DNA of 11,870 bases from Gemmatimonadota bacterium (GCA_003221075.1 QHUF01000255.1:1-11870), one strand, 5' to 3'; counted from the stretch's first letter, positions 1 to 10,427 are shown. The notes: generated by a model not told the origin, from the letters alone. A program made the numbers and translations.

Positions 1-654
1 ACGAATCGCGTACAGACATCCTGACGCGCCGACAATCCCGGACAGGCTGGATTCGAGATCACGCACCCACAACTCGTACCCGACGTAGGCTTGTTCCCCG
101 GGATTCAGGCGGTGATCGACGTTAGAGACGCTCACGTCGCGCCCCGAGGCAACACCGACCGACGGGTCATCGAAGGCCGCCACAAGGTGCTTCACAGCTC
201 CCACGTCGATCCGCACCGACGCATCGGTGTTGACGATGATCTCCCCGGTGAGGTGAGACCTGGCGGCGTTTTCCGCCACAGTCTTGCCGCACCGCTGCGG
301 CAGGCGCACGAGTTCGACGCCTCGCGGGGCGAACCGAGTGACGATCTCGTCGGTGCCGTCGGTAGATGCATCTGAAACGACGAGGATCTGCCGGCGCTCG
401 GCGGGATACTCGATGGCGAGAATCCGTTCGAGCGTGCCGGCGATCCCTTCGACTTCGTTGTAGACGGGCAGCGCGACGCTGATCGTGGGCCAGTCGGTTG
501 CACGGCGCCGGGGCTGGTGCGGCGGTACCCTCCGAATCACCCGCAGGAGCTCGAGGATCGCCGGATAGCCCAGGTATGTGTAGGCACACAGGGCGACGGC
601 GGCGACCAGCAACACCAGCGGGAGCGTCGGACCAAGGGGCATCGCTTGTCCCAT
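1..654 (-). CDS. Family 2 glycosyltransferase, membrane-anchored, 3' part cut by window edge
   Basis: The minus-strand frame from ATG at 654 stays open to position 1 (218 codons) and translates to a GT-A family 2 transferase. Residues about 11-36 form a hydrophobic segment (LPLVLLVAAVALCAYTYLGY), a likely signal anchor. The nucleotide-sugar domain follows: TISVALPVYNE (57-67), VVSDASTDGT (92-101) and a DxD-like NTDAS (142-146). GASGCLYAIR (209-218) is the usual acceptor-side block, after which the window ends. Such enzymes transfer sugars from nucleotide donors to lipid carriers or growing polysaccharide at the inner membrane; the exact sugar cannot be read. A second in-frame ATG at 642 is an alternative start; neither has a strong ribosome binding site. 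It is divergent from the regulator gene. The two other long minus-strand frames here give low-complexity Arg/Pro/Ala proteins and are shadows. Confidence 0.85.
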   Translation of the reverse strand, partial: MGQAMPLGPTLPLVLLVAAVALCAYTYLGYPAILELLRVIRRVPPHQPRRRATDWPTISVALPVYNEVEGIAGTLERILAIEYPAERRQILVVSDASTDGTDEIVTRFAPRGVELVRLPQRCGKTVAENAARSHLTGEIIVNTDASVRIDVGAVKHLVAAFDDPSVGVASGRDVSVSNVDHRLNPGEQAYVGYELWVRDLESSLSGIVGASGCLYAIR

Positions 655-764
655 CAACAAGTTCCGTGCCGGTCCGGGCTCCGCCCACCGTCGCGGTCGC
701 GCAACAGCCCGCCGCGGCGGGCTCCGCGGCGCAGGCGCAACGCCCGCAGGGACAGGTCGGCACC

Positions 765-803
765 GAAGTAATCCTCAAGAAGGAATAGGAACTAATCCCC
801 AAG
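765..803. repeat. Short direct repeat pair, possible regulator binding sites
   Basis: GAAGTAATCCTCAAG (765-779) and GAACTAATCCCCAAG (789-803) match at 13 of 15 positions with a 24-base start-to-start spacing, a little over two helical turns. They are AT-richer than the surroundings. Tandem half-sites at this spacing in a divergent intergenic region could be operator sites, but no protein can be assigned from sequence. Confidence 0.4.
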
Positions 804-976
804 AGGGATGGAAGTCTATTTCGCCCTGGCATACTCATGCTGCATCGACATGTCCATCGTCCGGTTCATGCTGTCGCGCGTCCGCACTCCCTCGACATTC
901 AGATTCGCGGTGCGCCGCCGCGTCCCGTGTTGCAGGATCGCGATAGCGTGGCCCGATCCCTGCGTTAGGCGTCGGC

Positions 977-984
977 GGGAGGAG
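977..984 (+). promoter_or_regulatory. Strong Shine-Dalgarno for the response regulator
   Basis: GGGAGGAG ends five bases before the ATG at 990. It fixes that start for the response regulator, even though about 30 residues then precede the first strand of the receiver domain. Confidence 0.75.
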
Positions 985-989
985 CGATC

Positions 990-2567
990 ATGTCGATACC
1001 GCTAGGATCAAACAACGGCGCGCACCCCGACGCAGTCAGCGTCAACGCGCTGCTGTCCATCGGTTCGGGAACCAAGGCCAACATCCGCACGCTGGTCGTC
1101 GACGATGAGCACAGCCTGCGCGAGACCTGCGGCAGTCTGCTCACCAGTGCGGGGCACGATGTGACCGTCTGCGGCCGGGGCCAGGAAGCGCTGGATATAC
1201 TCAAGCGCCAGCCCTTCGACATCGCGCTCGTGGACCTGTACATGTCCCAGGTCGACGGCCTGACTCTGCTCCGTGCCGCCTTGGCCACGAACCCGGGCAC
1301 GATCGTCATCATGATGACCGGCAACCCCAGCGTCGAGTCGAGCATCGAGGCGCTGCGCCAGGGTGCCTGGGATTACCTGCCGAAGCCGTTCTCGGCGCAG
1401 CACCTGCAAATCACAATGGGACGAGCGGTCCACACCGTGCTGGTCGCCCGGGAGACGCGCGATCAACAGGAGGATCCCGAGCGAAGTCAGGAAGCGGGCG
1501 AGAAGGTCGCGCTGCTCGGGACGTCCGCTCCGTTCCGCAGGGTCATCGAGCTCGCGCGCCGTGTGGCGCCGACCGACGCCTCAGTGTTCATCACCGGCGA
1601 GAGCGGCTCGGGCAAGGAGCTCGTCGCCCAGTTCATCCACCAGCACAGCCGGCGTTCCAGCCGGCCCTTCGCCGCGGTCAACTGCGCCGCGCTCCCGGAG
1701 GCACTCCTCGAATCCGAGATGTTCGGGCACCGCAAGGGCGCCTTCACCGGCGCCGTGCGCGACAAGCCCGGTTTGCTCGAGACGGCCAATGGTGGGACGC
1801 TGTTCCTCGACGAGCTGGTGGAGATGTCCAAGCCGATTCAGGCCAAGCTGCTGCGCGTCATTCAGGACGGCGTGGTGCGGCGCGTCGGCAGCGAAACGAC
1901 GGACGCCGTGGTGAACGTCCGGTTCATTGCGGCCACGAACGGTGATCCGGAAGCCGCCGTAAAGGCTGGCGCCATGCGACCAGACCTCTACTACCGCCTG
2001 CGCGTGGTGCCGATCAACGTGCCCCCGCTCCGCGAACGGCCCGAAGACATCCCGTTGCTCACCGAGCATTTCCTCTCGACGTACTGGATGCGGCACCGCC
2101 GGCAGGGCGCGTCGTCTCCCAAGCTGTCCGATGACGCGATCCGCACACTGTGCAGCCACCCCTGGCAGGGAAACGTGCGCGAGCTCCAAAACGTGATCGA
2201 GCACGTGGCAGTACTCACCGAGCCGGGGGCGGCCATTCGGTCTGAGGATCTCCCGCTCACCATCGAAGCGCGGTCGCCCGTCGGTGCGAACCCGGCATCG
2301 CTCATCTCGACGATGGTCGATGAGAGCTATCACGGCGCGCGCGACCAGGTGATCGCGCAGTTCGAGCTGCAGTACCTGTCGTGGTTACTCGGCCGGGCCG
2401 GCGGGAACCTGTCGAAGGCCGCCCGGATCGCCGGCGTCGACCGCACCACTCTGTACCGCCTGATGGAGCGGCACGGCCTGCAGCGCAGCCACAACGCCGC
2501 GTGGGTTGTGGAGCGTGAGGCTGGCGAAGAGTCGGACACCACTCCGCAACCAGAACCGGCAGCCTGA
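990..2567 (+). CDS. Sigma-54-dependent response regulator (NtrC family)
   Basis: A 525-residue three-domain activator. The receiver domain (about 31-150) has the acidic pair D38-D39, phosphoacceptor D82 in VDLYM, T110 and K132 in LPKPF. The AAA+ domain (about 173-400) has Walker A GESGSGKE (203-210), the sigma-54-contacting GAFTGA loop (250-255), Walker B GGTLFLDE (268-275) and PLRERPEDIP. The C-terminus has a Fis-type helix-turn-helix (GNLSKAARIAGVDRTTLYRLMERHGL region), followed by an acidic low-complexity tail. When phosphorylated by a histidine kinase (none in the window), such proteins hexamerise on upstream DNA and remodel sigma-54 RNA polymerase. GAFTGA is intact, so it should activate sigma-54 rather than act only as a repressor. 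The nearby -24/-12 promoter candidate at 3938 is a natural target; that link is inferred. It is convergent with the GT4 gene, 19 bases away. Confidence 0.95.
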   Translation: MSIPLGSNNGAHPDAVSVNALLSIGSGTKANIRTLVVDDEHSLRETCGSLLTSAGHDVTVCGRGQEALDILKRQPFDIALVDLYMSQVDGLTLLRAALATNPGTIVIMMTGNPSVESSIEALRQGAWDYLPKPFSAQHLQITMGRAVHTVLVARETRDQQEDPERSQEAGEKVALLGTSAPFRRVIELARRVAPTDASVFITGESGSGKELVAQFIHQHSRRSSRPFAAVNCAALPEALLESEMFGHRKGAFTGAVRDKPGLLETANGGTLFLDELVEMSKPIQAKLLRVIQDGVVRRVGSETTDAVVNVRFIAATNGDPEAAVKAGAMRPDLYYRLRVVPINVPPLRERPEDIPLLTEHFLSTYWMRHRRQGASSPKLSDDAIRTLCSHPWQGNVRELQNVIEHVAVLTEPGAAIRSEDLPLTIEARSPVGANPASLISTMVDESYHGARDQVIAQFELQYLSWLLGRAGGNLSKAARIAGVDRTTLYRLMERHGLQRSHNAAWVVEREAGEESDTTPQPEPAA

Positions 2568-2574
2568 GCCTGCC

Positions 2575-2605
2575 CGCTGGCGACAGTCAGTCGGATAGTC
2601 CAGCG
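2575..2605. terminator. Possible bidirectional terminator hairpin between convergent genes
   Basis: CGCTGG (2575-2580) pairs with CCAGCG (2600-2605), and inside it CGAC (2581-2584) pairs with GTCG (2590-2593), giving a roughly 10-bp imperfect stem with a 6-base bulge. It sits at the junction of the regulator and GT4 genes. There is no T-tract on either side and it overlaps the last codons of the GT4 gene, so intrinsic termination is uncertain. Confidence 0.3.
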
Positions 2606-3747
2606 CGAGGATACACTCCAGCGTACCGGCGCTGACCCACGGTCGGACCCTTGTTGGTCACCAGCCTGTAGATCGCGTCGTACCGACTGATGCAGCGTGC
2701 AACCGTGAAGTTTGTGAGCAGCCGCACCCGCGCGCGTTTCGCGCGCGCGCGCGCCACGACAGGATCGTGGTACACCGCGCGAATCGCTGCGGCAAGTGCG
2801 ACTGGGTCGGCGGGAGGCACGAGCGCCGCTTCCGCGGAAGAAACGACGTCCGGAACCCCGCCGACGCGGGCCGTCACAATCGGTACGCCGGCCGCCATCG
2901 CCTCGAACAGCACGATCGGCGTGCCCTCGGTGTGGGAGCTCAAGACGAAGACGTCGAAGGCGGCGAACAACCGTCCCGCGTCGGGGACCATCCCGTGCAG
3001 GCGGACGAGCCGCTCAACGCCAACGCGCGACGCCCGCAAGCCGAGCGATTGGCGCTCCGGCCCGTCCCCTACCGCGGAGACGGTGACGGGTAGGTCGGTT
3101 AAGTTCACCAGCGCGTCGAGCAGGACGTCCGGCCCCTTCTCGGCGCTCAAGCGCCCTACCCACCCGATGACGAATGCGTCTTGTCTCAAACCCAGGGCGC
3201 GTCGCGCCGTCGGACGATCGAGCGGCGGCGTGGTTTCCAGCCACGCGTTCTGGACGAAGTGCACCTTGTGCGGCGGGACGCCATCCCGTGTCAGCAGATC
3301 AGCGAGCGGGCGCGAGACCGCGACCACCGCCTCGAACCGCCGGTAGGCACGTCGCTGCAGCCGTTCGTACAGCCGGTGTTTCCAGCCGCCCCATGTGAAG
3401 CCGTGAACTGTGGTGACCGTGGGGATGCCCAGCCGCCGCGCGGCGCCAGCGTCGACGACGTCCGGCCGATAGCCGTGCGTATGCACGATGCCGGGCCGCA
3501 GTCGGCGGCACAACTCGACGATCGCCGCACGCTCCCGCCAGTACCCTCGACTGGGGACGACAATCGAGTGCGTGCCCACTCCTGCGGCGGCCAGGGTCCC
3601 GAGCAGCCAGTGATCTTCATGGCTGGGGTCAAGCACTGCGGCAACGTGCACGTCGTCCCCGGCGTGCGCCTGTCCTTGCGCAAGTGACTGCACGACGCGC
3701 TCCAACCCGCCGACTTCCCCGGGAGCCACGACATGGAGGACCAGCAT
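2587..3747 (-). CDS. Family 4 glycosyltransferase (GT-B fold)
   Basis: A 386-residue retaining-type glycosyltransferase. The N-terminal acceptor domain starts MLVLHVVAPGEVGGLERVV, with the glycine-rich loop GEVGGLE typical of GT4. IVHTHGYRPDVV (88-98) and VTTVHGFTWGG (111-121) follow. The C-terminal donor domain has IGWVGRLSAEKGPDVLLDAL (194-213) and the EX7E motif of the family, E274 and E282 in EGTPIVLFEAMAAG. It would transfer a sugar from a nucleotide-sugar donor to a glycan or lipid acceptor in the cytoplasm; the substrate cannot be read. I chose ATG 3747 rather than the longer frame to 3897: the fold begins at MLVL, GGAG lies just upstream, and the 50 extra residues have no family resemblance and would cover the divergent promoter region. 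An alternating CG tract near the 3' end encodes Ala-Arg repeats. Confidence 0.9.
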   Translation of the reverse strand: MLVLHVVAPGEVGGLERVVQSLAQGQAHAGDDVHVAAVLDPSHEDHWLLGTLAAAGVGTHSIVVPSRGYWRERAAIVELCRRLRPGIVHTHGYRPDVVDAGAARRLGIPTVTTVHGFTWGGWKHRLYERLQRRAYRRFEAVVAVSRPLADLLTRDGVPPHKVHFVQNAWLETTPPLDRPTARRALGLRQDAFVIGWVGRLSAEKGPDVLLDALVNLTDLPVTVSAVGDGPERQSLGLRASRVGVERLVRLHGMVPDAGRLFAAFDVFVLSSHTEGTPIVLFEAMAAGVPIVTARVGGVPDVVSSAEAALVPPADPVALAAAIRAVYHDPVVARARAKRARVRLLTNFTVARCISRYDAIYRLVTNKGPTVGQRRYAGVYPRAGLSD

Positions 3748-3834
3748 GCCACAGCACTCCAGCAAGTCCGACGCCGGAAGGCGCAGGTTCAGCTCTGCCG
3801 CCGGCGCGTTGTGTAAGTCCCTGGCTTGCCGACG

Positions 3835-3864
3835 GCTATAACGTGTCACCCGCAAGAGTGTCGA
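3835..3864 (-). promoter_or_regulatory. Candidate sigma-70 promoter for the GT4 gene
   Basis: On the minus strand TCGACA (5 of 6 to TTGACA) is followed after 18 bases by TATAGC (4 of 6 to TATAAT). This is about 90 bases before the GT4 ATG at 3747. It is a moderate match in GC-rich DNA and could be chance. Confidence 0.35.
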
Positions 3865-3937
3865 GTCGGCACCGATGCGGCGTTGCGCCAGCGCCACGCT
3901 CCGATGCCCCGACCAATCAGGCTAGGCTGGCCGGGCT

Positions 3938-3953
3938 TGGCACTAACCGTGCA
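3938..3953 (+). promoter_or_regulatory. Candidate sigma-54 (-24/-12) promoter for the biosynthetic operon
   Basis: TGGCACTAACCGTGCA matches the consensus TGGCACG-N4-TTGCW except at its seventh and twelfth bases. It keeps the invariant GG (3939-3940) and GC (3951-3952) with exactly 10 bases between them. The predicted transcription start is near 3964. It faces the PPTase-asnB-dehydrogenase-NRPS-thioesterase genes, and a sigma-54 activator is encoded about 1.4 kb away. The predicted start lies only a couple of bases before the GTG chosen for the PPTase, so either that mRNA is nearly leaderless or translation starts further in. Confidence 0.55.
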
Positions 3954-3965
3954 CACGCCCATTCC

Positions 3966-4655
3966 GTGATTCGTGAGACCAAGCACACAGGCCAAGACAT
4001 CGACGTCGTGGTGACGTGCCTGGCGGCGGCGCCCGAAGCCCTTCGTGCATCGGCGGCGCTGCTCTCGGACGCCGAGCGCCACCGGGCGCGTCGTTTGGCG
4101 TTCGATCGCGACGCCCGCCGATTCATCGTCGCGCGGGCGCGCCTGCGGGAGCTGCTCGCGGCGCGCCTGGGTGTGAGAGCGGAGTCGATCGAGTTCGAGT
4201 ACGGCGCCCACGGCAAGCCGGCACTCTCGCGGCGGTTCGCGGGCTCGGACCTGCACTTCAACGTGTCGCACTGCGGTGACGTCGCCGCGTACGCGTTTTC
4301 ATGCGGACACGCGATCGGCATTGACCTCGAAGCCATCCGGGTGATGAGCGACGCCGACGACATCGCGGCACGCTATTTCTCGCGCCGCGAGAACACGACA
4401 TACCGGACCCTCAACCCAAGCGACAGGCCGCAGGGGTTCTTCAACTGCTGGACGCGCAAGGAAGCGTTCGTGAAGGCGCTCGGCGATGGCCTGTCGATCC
4501 CTCTCGATCGCTTCGATGTGACGCTCGCGCCGGGGGAGCCGGCGAAGGTGCTGCGGGTCGAGAACACGCCTGGGGACAGCTCCGGCTGGCGGCTGGACAG
4601 TTTTTGTCCGGCTGCGGGCTATGTCGCCGCGATCGCCACTCAGGATAGAGGGTAA
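3966..4655 (+). CDS. 4'-phosphopantetheinyl transferase, Sfp type
   Basis: A 229-residue Sfp/AcpT-superfamily enzyme that transfers the phosphopantetheine arm of CoA to the conserved serine of carrier proteins. The middle has DLHFNVSHCGDVAAYAF followed by IGIDLEAI, which carries the Mg-binding Asp and Glu. The C-terminal half has FNCWTRKEAFVKALGDGL, the WxxKEAxxKxxGxGL signature. Length fits the family. It heads the operon that encodes the single carrier domain in the window and most likely primes Ser918 of the NRPS protein. The start is uncertain: the frame is open to 3684, but similarity begins around DIDVVVTCL, so I chose GTG 3966. It has no clear ribosome binding site, and in-frame GTG 4008 and 4011 are alternatives. 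The TAA ends five bases before the asnB ATG. Confidence 0.92.
   Translation: MIRETKHTGQDIDVVVTCLAAAPEALRASAALLSDAERHRARRLAFDRDARRFIVARARLRELLAARLGVRAESIEFEYGAHGKPALSRRFAGSDLHFNVSHCGDVAAYAFSCGHAIGIDLEAIRVMSDADDIAARYFSRRENTTYRTLNPSDRPQGFFNCWTRKEAFVKALGDGLSIPLDRFDVTLAPGEPAKVLRVENTPGDSSGWRLDSFCPAAGYVAAIATQDRG
4647..4652 (+). promoter_or_regulatory. Ribosome binding site for the original asnB start
   Basis: AGAGGG lies inside the last codons of the PPTase gene, eight bases before ATG 4661. It supports 4661 as the ancestral asnB start, although that start now runs into a stop after five codons. Confidence 0.7.
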
Positions 4656-4660
4656 CCGGC

Positions 4661-4705
4661 ATGTGTTCGATCCCCTGAATCTTCGAAATCGCGGCTGGCG
4701 TCGAC
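4661..4705 (+). other. asnB: Stop-interrupted 5' end of asnB (in-frame TGA at codon 6)
   Basis: ATG 4661 reads M-C-S-I-P-stop (TGA 4676-4678), then I-F-E-I-A-A-G-V-D in the same frame, leading straight into the open asnB frame. E. coli AsnB begins MCSIFGVFDI, so the ungapped alignment puts Pro-stop where Phe-Gly is expected. Cys2, the glutaminase nucleophile after Met removal, is encoded here upstream of the stop. TGA serves as the normal stop for other genes in the window, so recoding is unlikely. This is either a real nonsense lesion or a local sequence or assembly error. Confidence 0.8.
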
Positions 4706-6349
4706 TTGCAGGCGCTGCGTGAACAGGCGCTCTCCCAAAGCGCGCGTCAGCGCCATCGCGGCCCCGACTGGAGTGGCGTGCATGTCGATGACCGCGCCGT
4801 CCTGGTGCACGAGCGCCTCGCCATCGTCGACGTCTCCTCCGGTGCACAGCCGCTGCGTTCCGCCGACGGCGGGCTGGCGCTCGCGGTGAACGGCGAGATC
4901 TACAATCATCGCGAGCTCCGGCTCGAGATCGCGGATCGCTATGCTTTCCAGACCGCATCGGATTGCGAGGTGATCAACGCGCTGTATCGCGAGCACGACG
5001 TCGATTTCCTCGGGCGGCTGAACGGCATCTTCGCTTTCGCGCTGTGGGACCGGGACGCGGGGCGTTACCTGATTGCGCGCGATCCGATCGGCGTGTGTCC
5101 GCTGTACATGGGCCACGATGGGGCTGGGCGCCTGTACGTGGCGTCGGAGCTCAAAGCGCTGGTGGGCGTCTGTGACGACATCACCGTATTTCCTCCGGGC
5201 CATTATCTCGACAGTCGCGTGGGCACGCCGGTGCGGTACTGGACACCCGCGTGGCGAAGCTATGAGCACACCCGCGGCGTCGCAGTTCCTCCGGAGCAGT
5301 TGCGTGCTGCGTTCGAAGCCGCGGTGCACCGTCAGTTGATGAGCGACGTGCCCTACGGCGTCCTGTTGTCAGGCGGCCTCGATTCGTCGCTGGTCGCCGC
5401 CTGCGTGGCCCGGTTCGCCAAGCGTCGCGTGGAGTCGGACGATCGTGAGGAAGCGTGGTGGCCGCGTCTGCATTCCTTCGCGGTCGGCCTGGAAGGCTCG
5501 CCCGACCTGGCGGCGGCGCGCGTGGTCGCCGCCGCGTTGGGCACCAGTCATCACGAGTTCAAGTTCACCGTGCAGGAGGGCCTGGACGCCCTGCCCGACG
5601 TGATCCGTCACATCGAGACGTACGACGTCACGTCGATCCGCGCCTCGACGCCGATGTACCTGATGGCCCGGCGTATCAAGGCGATGGGCGTCAAGATGGT
5701 GCTCTCGGGAGAGGGGTCCGACGAGATCTTCGGGGGGTACCTGTACTTTCACAAGGCGCCATCAGCGCGGGCCTTTCACGACGAAACCGTGCGGAAGATC
5801 GACGCGCTGCATCTCTATGATTGCAACCGTGCCAACAAGGCGATGGCGGCGTGGGGAGTGGAAGCACGCGTGCCGTTCCTCGACCGGGAATTCCTGGACG
5901 TCGCGATGTCGATGGACGCCGAGCACAAGCGGGTCCGCCCGGGCAGGATCGAGAAGGCGGTCTTGCGCGAAGCCTTTGTCGGCGCTCTCCCCGACAGCAT
6001 CCTGTGGCGGCAGAAGGAACAGTTCAGTGACGGCGTCGGCTACGGCTGGATCGATTCGCTGAAGGGGCACGCGGCGCGCACCATCCGCGATGCCGAACTG
6101 GCGCGGGCTGCCACGCAGTACCCCACCAATCCGCCGCAGACAAAAGAGGCGCTCCTGTACCGCCGGATGTTCGAGCGAGCGTTTCCGGACGCGTGCTGCG
6201 CTCTGACCGTGCCCGGTGGGCCGTCGATCGCCTGTTCCTCGCCGGCAGCGATCGCCTGGGATCCGGAGTTCGCCAAGGCCGCCGATCCATCTGGACGCGC
6301 GGTGGCAGGGGTCCACCGCGCGACCCAACCACGGATCCGCGTGTCATGA
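4706..6349 (+). CDS. asnB: Asparagine synthetase B, glutamine-hydrolysing type, lacking its N-terminal Cys as written
   Basis: Closely resembles E. coli AsnB over the full length. The N-terminal glutaminase half has HRGPDWSG, the Arg loop HERLAIVDV, VNGEIYNH and SDCEV. The synthetase half has the PP-loop LLSGGLDSS, EAWWPRLHSFAVGL, IETYDVTSIRASTPMYLM, SGEGSDEIFGGYLYF, ANKAMAAWGVEARVPFLD and WRQKEQFSDGVGYGW. The C-terminus GPSIACSSPAAI and DPSGRAV also match. The reaction is Asp + Gln + ATP to Asn + Glu + AMP + PPi. The intact frame begins at TTG 4706; the apparent original start is 4661, separated by an in-frame TGA. Translated only from 4706, the protein would lack the catalytic Cys and could use only free ammonia. 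It overlaps the dehydrogenase start by 4 nt. The Asn-like A-domain code downstream suggests a role as precursor supplier. Confidence 0.9.
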   Translation: MQALREQALSQSARQRHRGPDWSGVHVDDRAVLVHERLAIVDVSSGAQPLRSADGGLALAVNGEIYNHRELRLEIADRYAFQTASDCEVINALYREHDVDFLGRLNGIFAFALWDRDAGRYLIARDPIGVCPLYMGHDGAGRLYVASELKALVGVCDDITVFPPGHYLDSRVGTPVRYWTPAWRSYEHTRGVAVPPEQLRAAFEAAVHRQLMSDVPYGVLLSGGLDSSLVAACVARFAKRRVESDDREEAWWPRLHSFAVGLEGSPDLAAARVVAAALGTSHHEFKFTVQEGLDALPDVIRHIETYDVTSIRASTPMYLMARRIKAMGVKMVLSGEGSDEIFGGYLYFHKAPSARAFHDETVRKIDALHLYDCNRANKAMAAWGVEARVPFLDREFLDVAMSMDAEHKRVRPGRIEKAVLREAFVGALPDSILWRQKEQFSDGVGYGWIDSLKGHAARTIRDAELARAATQYPTNPPQTKEALLYRRMFERAFPDACCALTVPGGPSIACSSPAAIAWDPEFAKAADPSGRAVAGVHRATQPRIRVS

Positions 6350-7490
6350 TTTCTCTCGCCGAGGCTCCCCGAACGACTGACGCGCTCCGGGCATTCCGCT
6401 CGACGATCCGCGCGTTCGTCCAAACCGAATTCGAACCGCACCAGGACCGCTGGCGCGAGCAACGATTCCCGGACCCGGACGCCTGGACGAAAGCCGGCGC
6501 CGTGGGGATGCTGCTCAGCGATGTTCCAGCGGAATACGGTGGCGGAGGGGGCACCTTCGTCCACGAAACTGTCGTCGTGGAGGAGCTCACGCGTGCGGGC
6601 GTGCCCCTCCACTCGTTCATTCACGACAATGTTGCGCACTACATCCTCGCGTACGGCAGCGAAGCGCAAAAACGCAACTGGCTCCCCCGCATGGCGCGGG
6701 GTGAGCTGGTTGGCGCGATCGCGATGAGCGAGCCCACCGCCGGGTCTGACCTGCAGGGGATACGAACGACCGCGCGCCGCGACGGCGACCACTATGTCAT
6801 CAGTGGCTCCAAGATGTTCATCACGAACGGCTGGCACGCCGGCCTCGTCTGCCTCGTGGTGAAAACTGATCCGAAGGCGACGGGACCGAAGGCCATTTCG
6901 CTCATCATGGTTGAAACAAGAGATCTTCCCGGCTACCGCGTCGGACGCCCGCTCGAAAAAGTCGGCATGCACGCGCAGGACACCTGCGAGCTGTTTTTTG
7001 ACAATGTGCGGGTCCCGGCCTCGAACCTCCTCGGTCCCGCCGAAGGCCGGGGCGGCTTCCAGATCATGGAGAAGATGAACTATGAGCGCCTGGCGATTGG
7101 CGTGGCCGCCGTCGCAACTGCGGAGCGCGCCGTCGCCGTCACCACCAAGTACGTGAAGGAGCGCAGGGCGTTCGGCAACGCGTTGATCGACTTTCAGAAT
7201 ACGCGCTTCAAGCTGGCCGAGTGCAAGACCGAGGCGCACATCGCCCGCGTCTTCCTCAACGACTGTGTCGAACGCTTCATCGCCGGCCAGCTCGACACCT
7301 TCACGGCCGCCATGGCCAAGTATTGGCTGACCGACTGCGAGTGCCGCATCGTCGATCAATGCCTGCAGTTCCACGGCGGGTATGGGTTTATGGCGGATTA
7401 CCCGATCGCCCGCATGTGGACCGACAGCCGCGTGCACCGGATCTACGCTGGCAGCAACGAAATCTTGAAGGAGATGATCGCGTCATCGCT

Positions 7491-7494
<4 letters not shown>
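6346..7494 (+). CDS. Acyl-CoA dehydrogenase family flavoprotein
   Basis: A 382-residue enzyme of the FAD-dependent acyl-CoA dehydrogenase family, which forms alpha,beta double bonds in thioesters. It has AIAMSEPTAGSDLQG (125-139) and ISGSKMFITNGWHAG for FAD and substrate binding, then YVKERRAFG, QFHGGYGFMADYPIARMW and IYAGSNEI. The position holding the catalytic Glu in medium- and short-chain enzymes is Ala368 (YAGS), while Glu247 in NYERL lies where the long-chain and isovaleryl-CoA enzymes carry their base. The overall pattern is most like the long-chain group. ATG 6346 overlaps the asnB TGA (ATGA) and gives normal family length; the longer frame from 6193 runs through asnB. Beside an A-PCP protein it may oxidise an aminoacyl-S-PCP, as PigA-type enzymes do with prolyl-PCP; this is inference, and fatty-acid metabolism cannot be excluded. 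Its 3' end overlaps the NRPS start by 4 nt. Confidence 0.92.

Positions 7495-10423
<2,929 letters not shown>

Positions 10424-10427
<4 letters not shown>

Larger units (their letters stand above)
655..989. other. Intergenic region between divergent glycosyltransferase and regulator genes
   Basis: About 335 bases without a convincing gene. It contains a 15-base direct repeat (765-779 and 789-803) and a small inverted repeat ATCCC/GGGAT at 795-809. Short frames across it have biased Arg/Ala/Pro composition and no recognisable domain. It should hold promoters for both flanking genes, but I found no convincing -35/-10 or -24/-12 pair on either strand. Confidence 0.5.
3748..3965. other. Divergent intergenic region between GT4 gene and biosynthetic operon
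   Basis: About 218 bases separate the chosen GT4 start from the chosen PPTase start. The region holds the sigma-54-type promoter candidate facing the operon and a weaker sigma-70-type candidate facing the GT4 gene. Longer versions of both flanking reading frames extend into it but lack family similarity there. I see no clear palindromic enhancer site for the regulator. Confidence 0.55.

Noticed and set aside
653..790. Short minus-strand frame ending in TGATG overlap with the GT2 start
   Set aside because: The overlap looks like translational coupling, but the frame is only about 45-50 codons after a TAG, has no good start codon, and is Arg/Gly-rich with no recognisable domain.
908..952. Sigma-54-like TTGCA at about 940 upstream of the regulator
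   Set aside because: There is no GG at the required 10-base distance from the GC, so it fails the basic -24/-12 rule.
1581..2333. 250-codon minus-strand frame opposite the response regulator
   Set aside because: Shadow of a strongly supported gene; its product has no motifs.
3748..3897. Longer N-terminus for the GT4 protein from ATG 3897
   Set aside because: The extra 50 residues have no GT4 similarity; the fold and a GGAG ribosome site fit ATG 3747.
3684..3965. Longer N-terminus for the PPTase from 3684
   Set aside because: It would overlap the GT4 start and the promoter region and adds about 94 Pro/Ala/Arg-rich residues unlike any PPTase.
4676..4678. TGA in asnB read as Sec or Gly
   Set aside because: TGA is the normal stop of the regulator, dehydrogenase, NRPS and thioesterase genes here, and I see no selenocysteine-type hairpin; a lesion or sequence error is simpler.
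6040..7437. 465-codon minus-strand frame opposite asnB and the dehydrogenase
   Set aside because: Long only because of high GC; it spans two convincing plus-strand genes and has no recognisable domain.
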